64,000 nucleotides of DNA from Palsa-504 sp963790065. GTDB taxonomy: Bacteria; Actinomycetota; Actinomycetes; Streptosporangiales; Streptosporangiaceae. The stretch covers positions 105,779-169,778 of the forward strand of contig CAWBNK010000028.1 of assembly GCA_963790065.1 (NCBI GenBank), in the 5' to 3' direction. The notes below the pieces were generated by a model that made no database searches, had not been told where the DNA came from, and worked only from the letters and a program-made list of their open reading frames with translations. The translations under genes were made by a program, and so were the position numbers. Shown piece after piece: positions 7,901 to 17,437 of this stretch (the first letter of the stretch is position 1; each line of letters starts with the position of its first letter).

Positions 7901-8088
7901 AGATACTGGCCGCCGGGCTGAAGGGCCAGCCCGTCCGGCCGTCCCGCCCCGCGGCACCGGATGCCGCCGACTACGCCCGGCTCGCCGCGGCCGCGGCGGC
8001 CGTGGCCGGCTTGGGTACCGGTCTCGGTGCGGCGGCCCGGCGACGGCGGCGGCCAGTGCGGCGCTCCGGCAGCCCGCCGGACCTGTGA
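4981..8088 (+). CDS. FAD- and Fe-S-binding D-lactate/glycolate-type dehydrogenase
   Basis: A 1035-residue fusion. Residues about 45-280 form the PCMH FAD domain (GGGTSLAGQTCN), about 280-540 the FAD-oxidase C domain (SGEHGDGQARGELL, FDPGNLMNPGK). A ferredoxin-type region follows with cysteines in CVGVGKC and CLACKGCKKDCPAG, then two CCG domains (PLCCGLTW, LEPSC, THCHQH, AGCCGLAGNFG). This GlcD plus GlcF-like layout is used by membrane-associated 2-hydroxyacid dehydrogenases that pass electrons to quinone; D-lactate or glycolate are the usual substrates. A Gly-rich stretch near residues 581-590 lengthens the first Fe-S loop. The C-terminus is an Ala-rich helix with an Arg-rich tail. Translation is probably coupled to the leader peptide. 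Confidence 0.88.
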   Translation: MTSVSLPDPVIRRPGPGVDAAALERALRERVGGEVRFDAGSRGAYSTDASNYRQVPIGVVVPRTVDDAAAAIAVCREHGAPVVSRGGGTSLAGQTCNVAVVIDWSKYCHGLVSVDPDASTCVVEPGIVLDELNAQLAPHRLMFGPKPATHDHCTLGGMIGNNSCGATAQAYGKTADNVLRLEVLTYDGERFWAGPTSDEEYAAIIAAGGRRAEIYRTLRDLSQSYADQVRERYPRIPRRVSGYNLDSLLPEQGFDVARALTGSESTLVTILHAELRLVPKPAAQALVVLGYPDIASAADAAPRIAPHRPEQLEGLDDRLITFERERRMNPEALRLLPEGGGWLMVIFSGDAQDEADAKARALIDDLRGTEHEPTVRFYDDPEHEKELADVREVALGATARVPDMPDTWEGWEDSAVPPDRLGDYLRDLIKLYDEFGYSGSALYGHFGQGCVHTRIPFDLVTADGIATFRRFIERAADLVVSYGGSCSGEHGDGQARGELLPRMFGEDLVRAFGQFKAVFDPGNLMNPGKVVAPYRIDENLRLGTSWTPRDYDTYFDYPDDDGRFERAVMRCVGVGKCRRVKGGGEVGGGVMCPSYMVTREEEDSTRGRSRLLFEMLEGHADSPVTAGWRSTEVRDALDLCLACKGCKKDCPAGVDMATMKAEFLAHHYAGRIRPRSHYSMGWLPAAAQLASRAPRMVNALTQAPVLRDVLTAAGGIDRRRRIPLFAGQTLQAWAAGRDPGVAGLRGEVVLWPDTFTNHLAPSIGQAAVEVLEAAGWRVIVPSRPLCCGLTWISTGQLATARRVLQRTVDALAPYLQRGALVVGLEPSCTAVFRSDARELMPGNRDVQRLRQQTVTLAELLTDHTAGWQPPHLDGKVIAQTHCHQHAIMGYDADQALLRDAGVDLDVLDAGCCGLAGNFGFEAGHYDVSRACGERVLLPAVRDAAPDTLVLADGFSCRTQIEQGGTGRTPVHLAEILAAGLKGQPVRPSRPAAPDAADYARLAAAAAAVAGLGTGLGAAARRRRRPVRRSGSPPDL

Positions 8089-8125
8089 CGAGGGCCGAGA
8101 TCAGCCGGGCGCCCGCCGCCGAGGG

Positions 8126-8149
8126 GTTTGGCGCGGGCTGTCGGGGTAG
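8126..8149 (+). promoter_or_regulatory. sigma-F/B-like promoter for the gluconate-dehydrogenase-like operon
   Basis: GTTT (8126-8129), 14 nt, GGGTAG (8144-8149), 83 nt upstream of the ATG at 8233. Confidence 0.55.
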
Positions 8150-8232
8150 TGCGGTCCGGAGCCGGCCGTCGGGGCAAGGACAAAAGACGTATGACCCAAG
8201 CCCAGCGCTTCGCCGGCCATCAGGAGGAACTC

Positions 8233-8703
8233 ATGACATTCTGGCGCGCTCGCCGCAGCGCAACCAGCCAGGCCGCCGTTGGCATCGACCGGATGGTGCG
8301 CAACGTGGAGACCGGGCGCTTCGAGCGCAGCCTGTCGGCCCTGACCGCGGCCGGAGCGCTGGTGACGGCGGCGGAGATCTATTTCGAGCACGACAGCGCC
8401 AGCTTCGGCAACAAGATGATGTGGCTGCCGGTCGCCCTCGGACCGGTCGGCGCGGTGGCGGGGGTGGCCGGGTTCTGCAGCCGCCGGATGGCCAAGACGG
8501 CGCTGCCCATTACCTCGGCGGCGATCGTGGCCAACGGCGTGCAGGGCCTGTACCTGCACGCACGCGGCATCGCCCAGAAGCCGGGAGGCTGGCGGAACGC
8601 TCGCTACAACATGGAGATGGGGCCGCCGCTGCTGGCTCCGCTGCTGGTCACCATGGTGGGCGGGATGGGCCTGCTGGCCGCGATCTTGCGGCGGGAGAAA
8701 TGA
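8233..8703 (+). CDS. Four-helix membrane protein, possible anchor of the oxidoreductase set
   Basis: A 156-residue protein of unrecognised family. Start is the ATG at 8233, just behind AGGAGG (8222-8227); upstream in-frame starts have no ribosome site. Four hydrophobic helices are visible at about residues 33-50, 65-83, 90-108 and 132-151; there is no signal peptide or cofactor motif. The stop overlaps the start of the gluconate dehydrogenase subunit 3-like gene by ATGA (8700-8703). Position suggests it may dock the following soluble oxidoreductase to the membrane in place of the usual cytochrome c subunit; this is inference. Confidence 0.75.
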   Translation: MTFWRARRSATSQAAVGIDRMVRNVETGRFERSLSALTAAGALVTAAEIYFEHDSASFGNKMMWLPVALGPVGAVAGVAGFCSRRMAKTALPITSAAIVANGVQGLYLHARGIAQKPGGWRNARYNMEMGPPLLAPLLVTMVGGMGLLAAILRREK

Positions 8704-9346
8704 GCGCGGGCCCCGAGGGGACCCGCGACTGGGCCGGCCGGTTCCCCGGATTCGACGTGCTGAGCCAGGCCCGGCACTGGGATCAGGTAACCGCCGATGC
8801 GGTCATGGCCCGGATCAGGCCGCCCGCGGAGCCGAGGTTCTTCACCGGGCCCGAGGCGGCCTGCGCCCGGACCCTGCTCAACCTGCTCACCGGCCAGGAC
8901 GAGCCGGATGGCGAGCTGGCGGTGCCGGTCCTGGAGATGGTCGACTCCCGGCTGCAGGCGGGCGAGACCGACGGCTGGCGGTACGACGACATGCCCGAGG
9001 ACGGCCAGGCCTGGCGGGACACGCTGGCCCATCTGGACGCCGACGCCGGGCAGCGCTGCGGCATGTCGTTCGCCGATGCTTCCGAGCTTGACCAGCTCGC
9101 GCTGGTCCAGGCCGTGCAGGACCTGAAGTCGGCCGACTGGCACGGACTTCCGGCCGCGCACGTCTGGAGCCTGTGGACCAGGTACGCCTGCACGGCCTTC
9201 TACGCACATCCGTCCGCCTGGACCGAGATCGGCTTCCCCGGCCCGGCCTACCCGCGCGGCTACAAGAACGCCGGGGTCGGCAAGCTCGAGCCGTTCGAGG
9301 TCCGGGACGCGCGGCCCGCCGAAGACCCGGTCAAGGAGGGCGCCTG

Positions 9347-9347
<1 letters not shown>
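8700..9347 (+). CDS. Gluconate 2-dehydrogenase subunit 3 family protein
   Basis: A 215-residue protein in the family of the small (gamma) subunits of FAD-dependent sugar acid dehydrogenases. Typical pieces are FFTGPEAACARTLLNLLTGQ near the start, and a C-terminal part with YACTAFYAHPSAWTEIGFPG followed by GPAYPRGY. In known complexes this subunit supports folding and export of the flavin subunit. No Tat or Sec signal is evident here, so the complex may be cytoplasmic. ATG 8700 and the TGATG junction at 9345-9349 make it translationally coupled to both neighbours. Confidence 0.87.
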
Positions 9348-11002
<1,655 letters not shown>

Positions 11003-11042
11003 CCACCAACGAGGCCCTTCGGCGGGCCACGGAAGGATAGAC

Positions 11043-12833
11043 ATGGCACCGACAGTTGCCGATTACCTGCTCGAGCGGCTGCGCTCCTGGGACGTGCAGC
11101 ACGTGTTCGCCTACGCGGGCGACGGGATCAACGGGATCCTGGCCGCCTGGGGCCGGGCCGAGAACAAGCCCCAGTTCGTCCAGGCCAGGCACGAGGAGAT
11201 GGCCGCCTTCGAGGCGGTCGGGTACGCCAAGTTCACCGGCCGCCTCGGCGTCTGCATGGCCACCTCAGGCCCGGGGGCCATCCACCTGCTCAACGGCCTG
11301 TACGACGCCAAGCTTGACCACGTGCCCGTGGTGGCGATCGTGGGCCAGACCAACCGCAGCGCCATGGGCGGCTCCTACCAGCAGGAAGTCGACCTGCTGT
11401 CGCTGTTCAAGGACGTCGCCAGCGAGTACGTGCAGATGGTGACGGTGCCCGAGCAGCTGCCCAACGTGCTGGACCGGGCCATCCGCACCGCACTGGCCGA
11501 GCGGGCGCCCACCGCGATCATCATCCCGGCCGACGTGCAGGAACTGGAGTACTCCGCGCCCACGCACGCGTTCAAGATGGTGCCCTCGTCGCTGGGGGTG
11601 AGCTGGCCGACCGTCGTGCCGGACGACGAGGCGGTCATGGCCGCCGCCGAAGTGCTGAACTCCGGGTCCAAGGTCGCCATCCTGGCCGGGCAGGGCGCCC
11701 GCGGGGCTCGCCGGGAAGTCGAGGAGCTCGCCGAGCTGCTCGGCGCCGGGGTGGCCAAGCCATTGCTGGGCAAGGACGTGCTGTCCGACGAGCTGCCGTA
11801 CGTGACGGGGTCGATCGGGCTGCTGGGCACCCGGCCGAGCTACGAGATGATGAAGCACTGCGACACGCTGCTCACGGTCGGCTCGAGCTTCCCTTACACC
11901 CAGTTCCTGCCGGCCTTCGACCAGGCCCGGGCCGTCCAGATCGACATCGACGGCAAGTTCATCGGGATGCGCTATCCCTATGAGATCAATCTGGTCGGGG
12001 ACGCGGCTGCGACGCTGCGGGCCCTGATCCCGCACCTGCGGCGCAAGGAGGACCGGTCCTGGCGCGCAGGCATCGAGGACGACGTGGCCAAGTGGTGGCG
12101 GTCGATGGCGGCCGAGGCCGAGGTCGAGGCCGACCCGGTCAACCCGATGCTGCTGTTCCGGGAGCTGTCAGCCCGGCTGCCGGTCAACGCCATTGTCACC
12201 GCGGACTCCGGCTCCTCGGCGAACTGGTACGCCCGGCAACTGCGGTTCCGCGGCGACATGCGCGGTTCGCTGTCGGGGAACCTGGCCACCATGGGCCCCG
12301 GCGTGCCGTACGGCATCGGCGCGAAGTTCGGCCACCCGGACCGGCCCGTCATCGTGTTCGCCGGGGACGGGGCGATGCAGATGAACGGCCTGGCCGAGCT
12401 GATCACGATCAAGCACTACTGGGAGCAGTGGGCCGATCCGCGGCTGATCGTCGCGGTGCTGCACAACAACGACCTCAACCAGGTCACCTGGGAGATGCGC
12501 GCCATGGAGGGCGCACCGAAGTTCACCGAGTCCCAGCGGCTGCCCGACATCTCCTACGAGGGCTTCGCCCGCAGCCTGGGCCTGTACGGGATCGCGGTGG
12601 ACAAGCCCGACCAGATTGGTGCCGCCTGGGATCAGGCCCTGGCCGCCGACCGGCCCACCGTGCTGGACGTGCGGACCGACCCGGACGTTCCGCCGATCCC
12701 GCCGCACGCCACCTTCGAGCAGGCCAAGGACGCCGCCATGGCGCTGCTGAAGGGCGACCCGGACCGGTGGGGCGTGCTCAAGGAAGGCCTGATGACCAAG
12801 GCCCGCGAGATCCTGCCCGGTAGCAGCGACTGA
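11043..12833 (+). CDS. Thiamine pyrophosphate-dependent pyruvate-oxidase-like enzyme
   Basis: A 596-residue TPP enzyme with N-terminal pyrimidine-binding domain (the activating Glu in QARHEEMAAFEA, residues about 45-50), a central domain and a C-terminal PP domain with the metal/TPP motif GDGAMQMNGLAEL ending in LHNND. The arrangement matches the pyruvate oxidase (PoxB)/acetolactate synthase family; FAD dependence is plausible but not proven. Following the 2-hydroxyacid dehydrogenase and GMC genes, it could turn pyruvate into acetate. ATG 11043 has GGAAGG upstream. Its N-terminus resembles the 21-residue peptide at 4919. Confidence 0.88.
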   Translation: MAPTVADYLLERLRSWDVQHVFAYAGDGINGILAAWGRAENKPQFVQARHEEMAAFEAVGYAKFTGRLGVCMATSGPGAIHLLNGLYDAKLDHVPVVAIVGQTNRSAMGGSYQQEVDLLSLFKDVASEYVQMVTVPEQLPNVLDRAIRTALAERAPTAIIIPADVQELEYSAPTHAFKMVPSSLGVSWPTVVPDDEAVMAAAEVLNSGSKVAILAGQGARGARREVEELAELLGAGVAKPLLGKDVLSDELPYVTGSIGLLGTRPSYEMMKHCDTLLTVGSSFPYTQFLPAFDQARAVQIDIDGKFIGMRYPYEINLVGDAAATLRALIPHLRRKEDRSWRAGIEDDVAKWWRSMAAEAEVEADPVNPMLLFRELSARLPVNAIVTADSGSSANWYARQLRFRGDMRGSLSGNLATMGPGVPYGIGAKFGHPDRPVIVFAGDGAMQMNGLAELITIKHYWEQWADPRLIVAVLHNNDLNQVTWEMRAMEGAPKFTESQRLPDISYEGFARSLGLYGIAVDKPDQIGAAWDQALAADRPTVLDVRTDPDVPPIPPHATFEQAKDAAMALLKGDPDRWGVLKEGLMTKAREILPGSSD

Positions 12834-12900
12834 CCGAAGCCCAGCCGCGCGCGCCAGGTCACCGGGCTCGGCCGCATCTACCGGCCCGGGCCTGCTCCGC

Positions 12901-13371
12901 TCAGCGCCGGCGGGTAAGCGGGAACGCGAACCACACCACGGCGAACAGGCCAGCGACGAACGCGGTGATCAGCCCGGCGGCCAGCCCGCTGGTCACGTAG
13001 CTGGTCACCAGCAGGACGGCGGCCGAGACGGCCAGGCCGACCGCGGCCAGGCCGGCGATGGCCATGACGTTGGCCGCTCGCACCAGGCCCTCCTTCTGGC
13101 CGCGGCGGAACACCAGCCGGTGGTAGGCCACCGGTCCCAGCAGCAGGGCGGTCGCGACCGCGGACAGCACCAGGCAGGCCAGGTACAGGTCACGCTGGCC
13201 CCGGCTGATCGTGTCGAACCGGTTGGTGAACGGCAGCGAGAGCAGGAACCCGAACAGCACCTGCACCCCCAGGCCGGCCACCCGCAGCTCCTGGAGCAGC
13301 TCGGCGAGATTACGGTCATCCCGCTCGGCCTCGGACTCATCCCGGGGATTAGGGGATCCCGCCGTTCCCAT
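12901..13371 (-). CDS. DUF6328 family membrane protein
   Basis: A 156-residue protein matching the actinobacterial DUF6328 layout: acidic N-terminus with NLAELLQELRVAGLGVQVLFGF, then four transmembrane helices, with DLYLACLVLSAVATALLLGP and the short basic loop YHRLVFRRGQKE between the second and third. Function unknown. The ATG at 13371 is preferred over that at 13380, because the predicted -10 box at 13381-13386 touches 13380 and lies 9 nt from 13371, the same spacing as other leaderless starts here. It is convergent with the TPP enzyme gene. Confidence 0.85.
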   Translation of the reverse strand: MGTAGSPNPRDESEAERDDRNLAELLQELRVAGLGVQVLFGFLLSLPFTNRFDTISRGQRDLYLACLVLSAVATALLLGPVAYHRLVFRRGQKEGLVRAANVMAIAGLAAVGLAVSAAVLLVTSYVTSGLAAGLITAFVAGLFAVVWFAFPLTRRR

Positions 13372-13380
13372 CGCACGCAT

Positions 13381-13405
13381 CTACCGGGGATCCGGGCGGT
13401 TAAAC
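13381..13405 (-). promoter_or_regulatory. Leaderless-type sigma-F/B-like promoter for DUF6328 gene
   Basis: Minus strand GTTT (13405-13402), 15 nt, CGGTAG (13386-13381), 9 nt from the ATG at 13371. Confidence 0.55.
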
Positions 13406-13438
13406 GACGACGCTGGCCGGCCACGTGCCACCGGCGGC

Positions 13439-13463
13439 GTTTGGCCCCGGCCTGCGCAGGTAG
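13439..13463 (+). promoter_or_regulatory. sigma-F/B-like promoter for enolase-superfamily gene
   Basis: GTTT (13439-13442), 15 nt, AGGTAG (13458-13463), 39 nt upstream of the GTG at 13503. It is divergent from the DUF6328 promoter. Confidence 0.5.
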
Positions 13464-13502
13464 CAGTCAGCCGGGGATGACCGACCGCGAGGAGGTTCAG
13501 CC

Positions 13503-14612
13503 GTGCGCGATGACGGGCCGATCGTGCGTGACATCACGGCCGCCGTGTATGAGATCCCGACGGACGCACCCGAGGCAGACGGGACGCTGGCCTGGGACAA
13601 GACCACGCTGGTGCTGGCTTCCGCCCGGGCCGGGACAGCCCGCGGCATCGGCTGGACTTACGCCGCCGCCGCAGCGGCGGGCGTAATCGCCGACATGCTG
13701 GCCGGTGCCGTCACCGGCCGCAGTGCCATGGACGTGCCCGGAGCGGCCGAAGCCATGGCGCGGGCGGTCCGGAACATCGGCCGCCCCGGGGTCGCGGCGA
13801 CCGCCATCTCCGCGGTCGACATCGCGCTATGGGATCTCAAAGCCCGGCTGCTCGGCATCCCGCTGCCGCGGCTGCTCGGCCAGGCGCAGGACGGGGTCCC
13901 CATCTACGGAAGCGGCGGCTTCACCAGCTACGACGAGCACCAGACCCGTGAGCAGCTGGCCGGCTGGGTGGAGAAGGACCGCATCCCGCGGGTGAAGATC
14001 AAGATCGGGGAAAGCTGGGGCACCCGCGAGCACCGGGACCTGGACCGGGTGGCCCTGGCCCGGGAGGTCATCGGGCCGGACGCTGAGCTGTTCGTGGACG
14101 CCAACGGCGGCTACACGGCCGGGCAGGCGGTGCGGGTCGCCCAGCGGATGGCCGAGTACGGGGTGACCTGGTTCGAGGAGCCGGTTTCCTCACAGGACCT
14201 GGCCGGGCTGGCCGCGGTGCGCCGCCAGATCGAGCCGGACGTGGCGGCCGGGGAGTACAGCTGGTCGCTGGCCGACTCGGCCCGGCTCATCGACGCCGGC
14301 GCCGTGGACTGCCTGCAGCTGGACGTGACCCGCTGCGGCGGCATCACCGAGTTCCTGCGCGGGTCGGCCCTGGCCGCGGCACACCACCTGCAGGTCTCCG
14401 CGCACTGCGCGCCCAACCAGCACGCGCGGGTGGGCGTCGCGGTGCCGAACCTGCGGCACGTCGAGTACTTCCACGACCACCAGCGGATCGAGGGGATGTT
14501 GTTCGACGGCGCCCTGGACCCGACTGGCGGGATGCTGACGCCCGGCCCGGACGAGCCGGGGCTCGGCCTGACGCTGCGGGACGCCGATGCCGAACGCTAC
14601 CGGCGCAGCTGA
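13503..14612 (+). CDS. Enolase-superfamily (mandelate racemase/muconate lactonising-like) enzyme
   Basis: A 369-residue enzyme with a capping N-terminal domain and TIM barrel. Visible are the catalytic Lys pair in RVKIKIGES, the metal ligands Asp in ELFVDANGG, Glu in TWFEEPVSS and Glu in VAAGEYSW, and a C-terminal His in SAHCAPNQHA. This is the MR subgroup, which abstracts the alpha-proton of a carboxylate, commonly a sugar acid. The substrate is unknown; a sugar acid would fit the nearby gluconate-dehydrogenase-like genes. GTG 13503 lies behind GAGGAGG. Confidence 0.85.
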   Translation: MRDDGPIVRDITAAVYEIPTDAPEADGTLAWDKTTLVLASARAGTARGIGWTYAAAAAAGVIADMLAGAVTGRSAMDVPGAAEAMARAVRNIGRPGVAATAISAVDIALWDLKARLLGIPLPRLLGQAQDGVPIYGSGGFTSYDEHQTREQLAGWVEKDRIPRVKIKIGESWGTREHRDLDRVALAREVIGPDAELFVDANGGYTAGQAVRVAQRMAEYGVTWFEEPVSSQDLAGLAAVRRQIEPDVAAGEYSWSLADSARLIDAGAVDCLQLDVTRCGGITEFLRGSALAAAHHLQVSAHCAPNQHARVGVAVPNLRHVEYFHDHQRIEGMLFDGALDPTGGMLTPGPDEPGLGLTLRDADAERYRRS

Positions 14613-14630
14613 GGCCGCGAGCGCTGGCCG

Positions 14631-15881
14631 TTAACGCGTTCCGGCGAGCTGACCGTCCGGCGCCGGCTCGGGGCCGGGCGGGCCGCCGCCACCTGGCCGC
14701 GGGTGGCCCTGGCCCGCCGTGGCGTCGCCCCACAGGATCAGGGCCGCGAATGCACTCAGCACGAGCGCGATCAACGGGAAGGCCACGCAGATGAAGTTGA
14801 ACGCGCTCGCGTCCACGGAGCCGGTGAGCTGATGGCTGTACGCGATGGCGGGCACCGTCCGGAGATCGGCGGACAGGTTCTGGACGCCGTACAGCAGGTG
14901 CTGACCGTGGTACAGCCAGTTCCGCAGCCAGGCCTCCCTGAGCATGACCGCGGTCGTGCCGGTGCCCAGAACGTCGACGACCAGCGCGCCGGTCAGGCTG
15001 ACCAGGAGCCCCGCCGCCATGACCTGGCGGATCCTGGCGCCGACCGACGGGGCTGAGCTGCTCGATGCGGTGTAGTGCCGGTCGGCGATGACCGCCGCCG
15101 CCACCGGGGCGCCGAGCACCAGTAGCCACGCGAGCAGCATGAGCGGATCGACGTCGGATCCCGGCAGCCACGGATTGGTGGCATCTTTGCTGAGTCCGAG
15201 CGGCGCTACCGCGTACATGACCAGGCCGAGAGCGAGGCCCGCACCGGTGCCGACGGCCAGCGTGGCCGGGGCCACCCGGGACCGCCGTGAGGTCATCCAG
15301 AGGATGGCGGCCACGTACAGCGCCATGATGACCAGCAGGACGATCCCGCCTGCCCACGGAGTGCCGTTGGGCCGGCTGGCGATAAGCAGGTAGACCCGCA
15401 GATCAGCACCCCCGCGCGGCGGGGTGGTGGCGAACTGATCGACCGCGACCGTGGCCGGTATCAGGGCCAGGAGCGCGGCGTAACAGCCGACCCGGAGGCG
15501 GCGGGCCGGCCGGTTGTCCGGCGGCCCGAGGAACCAGCGGGCCAGCAGCGGCAGCCCGGCCAGCAGCAGCACCATGGTGATCGCGTAGACCCGGTCGAGC
15601 GGGGTGTCAACGCTGGCCGATGAGCCCGGCCAGGTCACCCGGACCGCTATCCCCGCGGCCACCGCGAACAGCAGCAGGCCGCCGATCCTGCGCACCATGA
15701 CAGCCTCCCTCGCCAGAAGCCGCACGCCGCCCGCCCGCCAGGCCAGCCGCCGCAGACCCGGCGGCACCTCGGGCGCTTCGGCCCAGACCGCCGCCACCCA
15801 GTCACGCCGCCCGGCCGGCACCAGCCGCGCCACGGCGCGCCACACCGCGGCGCCCACCCGGCTCAGCCCGCTCACAGACAT
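14631..15881 (-). CDS. Multi-pass membrane protein of unknown function
   Basis: A 416-residue protein. The N-terminal 50 residues are basic and Trp/Arg-rich (LVPAGRRDWVAAVWAEAPEV, then LRRLAWRAGG); such an N-terminal region is common in actinobacterial integral membrane proteins encoded beside PadR regulators. About eight to nine hydrophobic helices follow, and the C-terminus is Pro/Gly-rich. No catalytic motif is visible. The ATG at 15881 lies 3 nt from a perfect dyad (15885-15898) and has no ribosome site, so a short-leader mRNA under repressor control is likely. A TTG at 15902 in the same frame is the alternative start. Confidence 0.7.
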   Translation of the reverse strand: MSVSGLSRVGAAVWRAVARLVPAGRRDWVAAVWAEAPEVPPGLRRLAWRAGGVRLLAREAVMVRRIGGLLLFAVAAGIAVRVTWPGSSASVDTPLDRVYAITMVLLLAGLPLLARWFLGPPDNRPARRLRVGCYAALLALIPATVAVDQFATTPPRGGADLRVYLLIASRPNGTPWAGGIVLLVIMALYVAAILWMTSRRSRVAPATLAVGTGAGLALGLVMYAVAPLGLSKDATNPWLPGSDVDPLMLLAWLLVLGAPVAAAVIADRHYTASSSSAPSVGARIRQVMAAGLLVSLTGALVVDVLGTGTTAVMLREAWLRNWLYHGQHLLYGVQNLSADLRTVPAIAYSHQLTGSVDASAFNFICVAFPLIALVLSAFAALILWGDATAGQGHPRPGGGGPPGPEPAPDGQLAGTR

Positions 15882-15884
15882 GAC

Positions 15885-15898
15885 TCTACATAGGTAGA
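15885..15898. promoter_or_regulatory. Inverted repeat operator, PadR-like, in front of the membrane protein gene
   Basis: TCTAC ATAG GTAGA is a perfect 5-bp dyad with a 4-nt centre, directly upstream of the start at 15881. PadR-family operators are often of this short CTAC...GTAG kind. No PadR gene is found in the window. Confidence 0.45.
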
Positions 15899-15941
15899 TC
15901 AAGGATGTCCGGTTTGCTGAGAAATCGTCCGGCGGACGGGT

Positions 15942-16322
15942 CTACCAGGGCTGGATCGAGGCGGAGAAACCGGCGGCGGCGAAGGCGGCCTCGGCCAGCG
16001 CGTCGGTCAGGGCGGGACGGCGGCCGGGCCGGCTGACGGCGGCGAGCAGCACCATGGACGCGGCGTGCAGCGTGTCGACCTGGCCGCCGATCGCGAAGGT
16101 CCCGGGCCACGGCGCGGCCGCGGTCAGCGCGGTCTGGACCAGGTGCCTGGCACCGAGCAGCCGCGCCGTCCGGCAGGCCCGGCGGCTGGGCGGGCGGCCG
16201 GTCGTCAGGCGGATCGCCGGGCCGGGCATCAGGATCAGGGTGGCGCCGTAGCCGGCCCGGATCACCTGCAGCGCCCGTCCCCCGGTCGTCACGACGGGCA
16301 TGCGGCGAGGCGGGGTGGTCAC
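15942..16322 (-). CDS. Hypothetical protein with weak hydrophobic segments
   Basis: A 126-residue protein without a recognised domain. It contains ALQVIRAGYGATLILMPGPA near residues 17-36, Arg-rich middle parts and a moderately hydrophobic stretch around residues 85-100 (LHAASMVLLAAV). The GTG at 16322 overlaps the stop of the upstream SDR gene by GTGA, so it is co-translated with it. Codon bias agrees with a real gene. Function unknown. Confidence 0.6.
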   Translation of the reverse strand: MTTPPRRMPVVTTGGRALQVIRAGYGATLILMPGPAIRLTTGRPPSRRACRTARLLGARHLVQTALTAAAPWPGTFAIGGQVDTLHAASMVLLAAVSRPGRRPALTDALAEAAFAAAGFSASIQPW

Positions 16323-17332
16323 CGGCGGCGTCCGAGCTGCCGGGCCAGGAGCGCTCCGGCCACCACGGCCCCGGCCAGGATCCCGGCGGACGCGCGGGCG
16401 TGCTCGGCCAGCCAGAGCTGCGGGCTGCGGTCGTGCGACTTGTCGTCGAAGATGCCGTGCGGGCCGTGGTCCTGCCCCTGGTCCCGGTCGACGGGCTGGA
16501 GCAGGTTGTCGGGACGGCCGGGTTCGACGGGCTGCGAGGTCTGCTGGGAGTCGTAGCCGGTCCGGGCCAGGTACCGGTCAAGTACGGCCGGGGCCAGCCG
16601 GTTGGCCACGATCGTGGCCGCGGTGCTCGCGCCCACCCAGTACTGTCTGCGGTGCGGATGGTCCGCGGCGTACAGCACCCCGCGGGCGGCGACTTCGGGC
16701 TGGTAGATCGGCGGCACGGGCTGGGGATGCCGGGGCAGCCGGGACCGCACCCAGGAGAACTGGGGCGTGTTGACGGCGGGCATCTGGACCACGGTCACGT
16801 GCACGCCGGAGTTCTCGTGCCGCAGTTCGCAGCGCAGCGAGGACGTGAACCCGTTGATGGCGTGCTTGGCCCCGCAGTAGGCCGACTGGAGGGGGATGCT
16901 GCGCTCGCCGAGCGCCGACCCGACCTGCACGATCGTGCCCTGGCCGCGGGGACGCATCAGGGCTAGGGCCGCCATCGTGCCGTGCACGAAGCCGAGGTAG
17001 CTCACCTCGGTGACCCGCCGGAACTCCGCCGCGGTGATCTCCTCGAAGGGCGCGAAGATCGAGGTGAACGCCACGTTGACCCACACGTCGATCGGTCCTA
17101 GTTCCTGCTCGACCTTGTCGGCGGCCGCGGTGACCTGGTCGTAGTCGGACACGTCGGCGCTGATAGCCAGGGCCGTTCCGCCGGCCTGCTCTACGTCGCG
17201 GGCCGCGCCGTCCAGCCCGGCCTGGCCGCGCGCGATCAGGCCGACCCGAGCGCCGCGCTCGCCGAACAGGCGCGCGGTGGCCCGCCCGATGCCCGCGCTG
17301 GCGCCGGTGATGACAACGGTCTGGTTCTGCAT
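16319..17332 (-). CDS. SDR family oxidoreductase with C-terminal membrane helix
   Basis: A 337-residue classical-type SDR. TGASAGIG (NAD(P) binding) begins near residue 9; the Ser of VGSALG and the YCGAK dyad (YxxxK) near residue 155 are the catalytic residues; the usual NAG is replaced by NVAF. After the catalytic domain (to about residue 250) comes a variable linker and a hydrophobic helix (ASAGILAGAVVAGALLARQL) with a terminal RRR, which suggests anchoring in the membrane. ATG 17332 follows AAAGGCGGA. A GTTT-N15-GGGCAG promoter lies 30 nt upstream. Confidence 0.87.
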   Translation of the reverse strand: MQNQTVVITGASAGIGRATARLFGERGARVGLIARGQAGLDGAARDVEQAGGTALAISADVSDYDQVTAAADKVEQELGPIDVWVNVAFTSIFAPFEEITAAEFRRVTEVSYLGFVHGTMAALALMRPRGQGTIVQVGSALGERSIPLQSAYCGAKHAINGFTSSLRCELRHENSGVHVTVVQMPAVNTPQFSWVRSRLPRHPQPVPPIYQPEVAARGVLYAADHPHRRQYWVGASTAATIVANRLAPAVLDRYLARTGYDSQQTSQPVEPGRPDNLLQPVDRDQGQDHGPHGIFDDKSHDRSPQLWLAEHARASAGILAGAVVAGALLARQLGRRR

Positions 17333-17362
17333 GGAGATCCGCCTTTCGTTAAAGGCGTCCGG

Positions 17363-17387
17363 CTGCCCGGCGTTCAGGTGGCTAAAC
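17363..17387 (-). promoter_or_regulatory. sigma-F/B-like promoter for the SDR operon
   Basis: Minus strand GTTT (17387-17384), 15 nt, GGGCAG (17368-17363), 30 nt upstream of ATG 17332. Confidence 0.6.
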
Positions 17388-17402
17388 CCGGCGGGTCCCG
17401 GT

Positions 17403-17427
17403 GTTTCGTACGGGTCCTGCCGGACAG
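17403..17427 (+). promoter_or_regulatory. Leaderless-type sigma-F/B-like promoter for the GH15 gene
   Basis: GTTT (17403-17406), 15 nt, GGACAG (17422-17427), with the ATG at 17438 ten nt beyond. The -10 is imperfect, but spacing and distance fit the group. Confidence 0.4.
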
Positions 17428-17437
17428 TTGCAGTCTC

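Noticed and set aside
12869..12893. GC-rich partial hairpin between the TPP enzyme and DUF6328 genes
   Set aside because: Pairing is short and interrupted, no T-tract; not convincing as a terminator.
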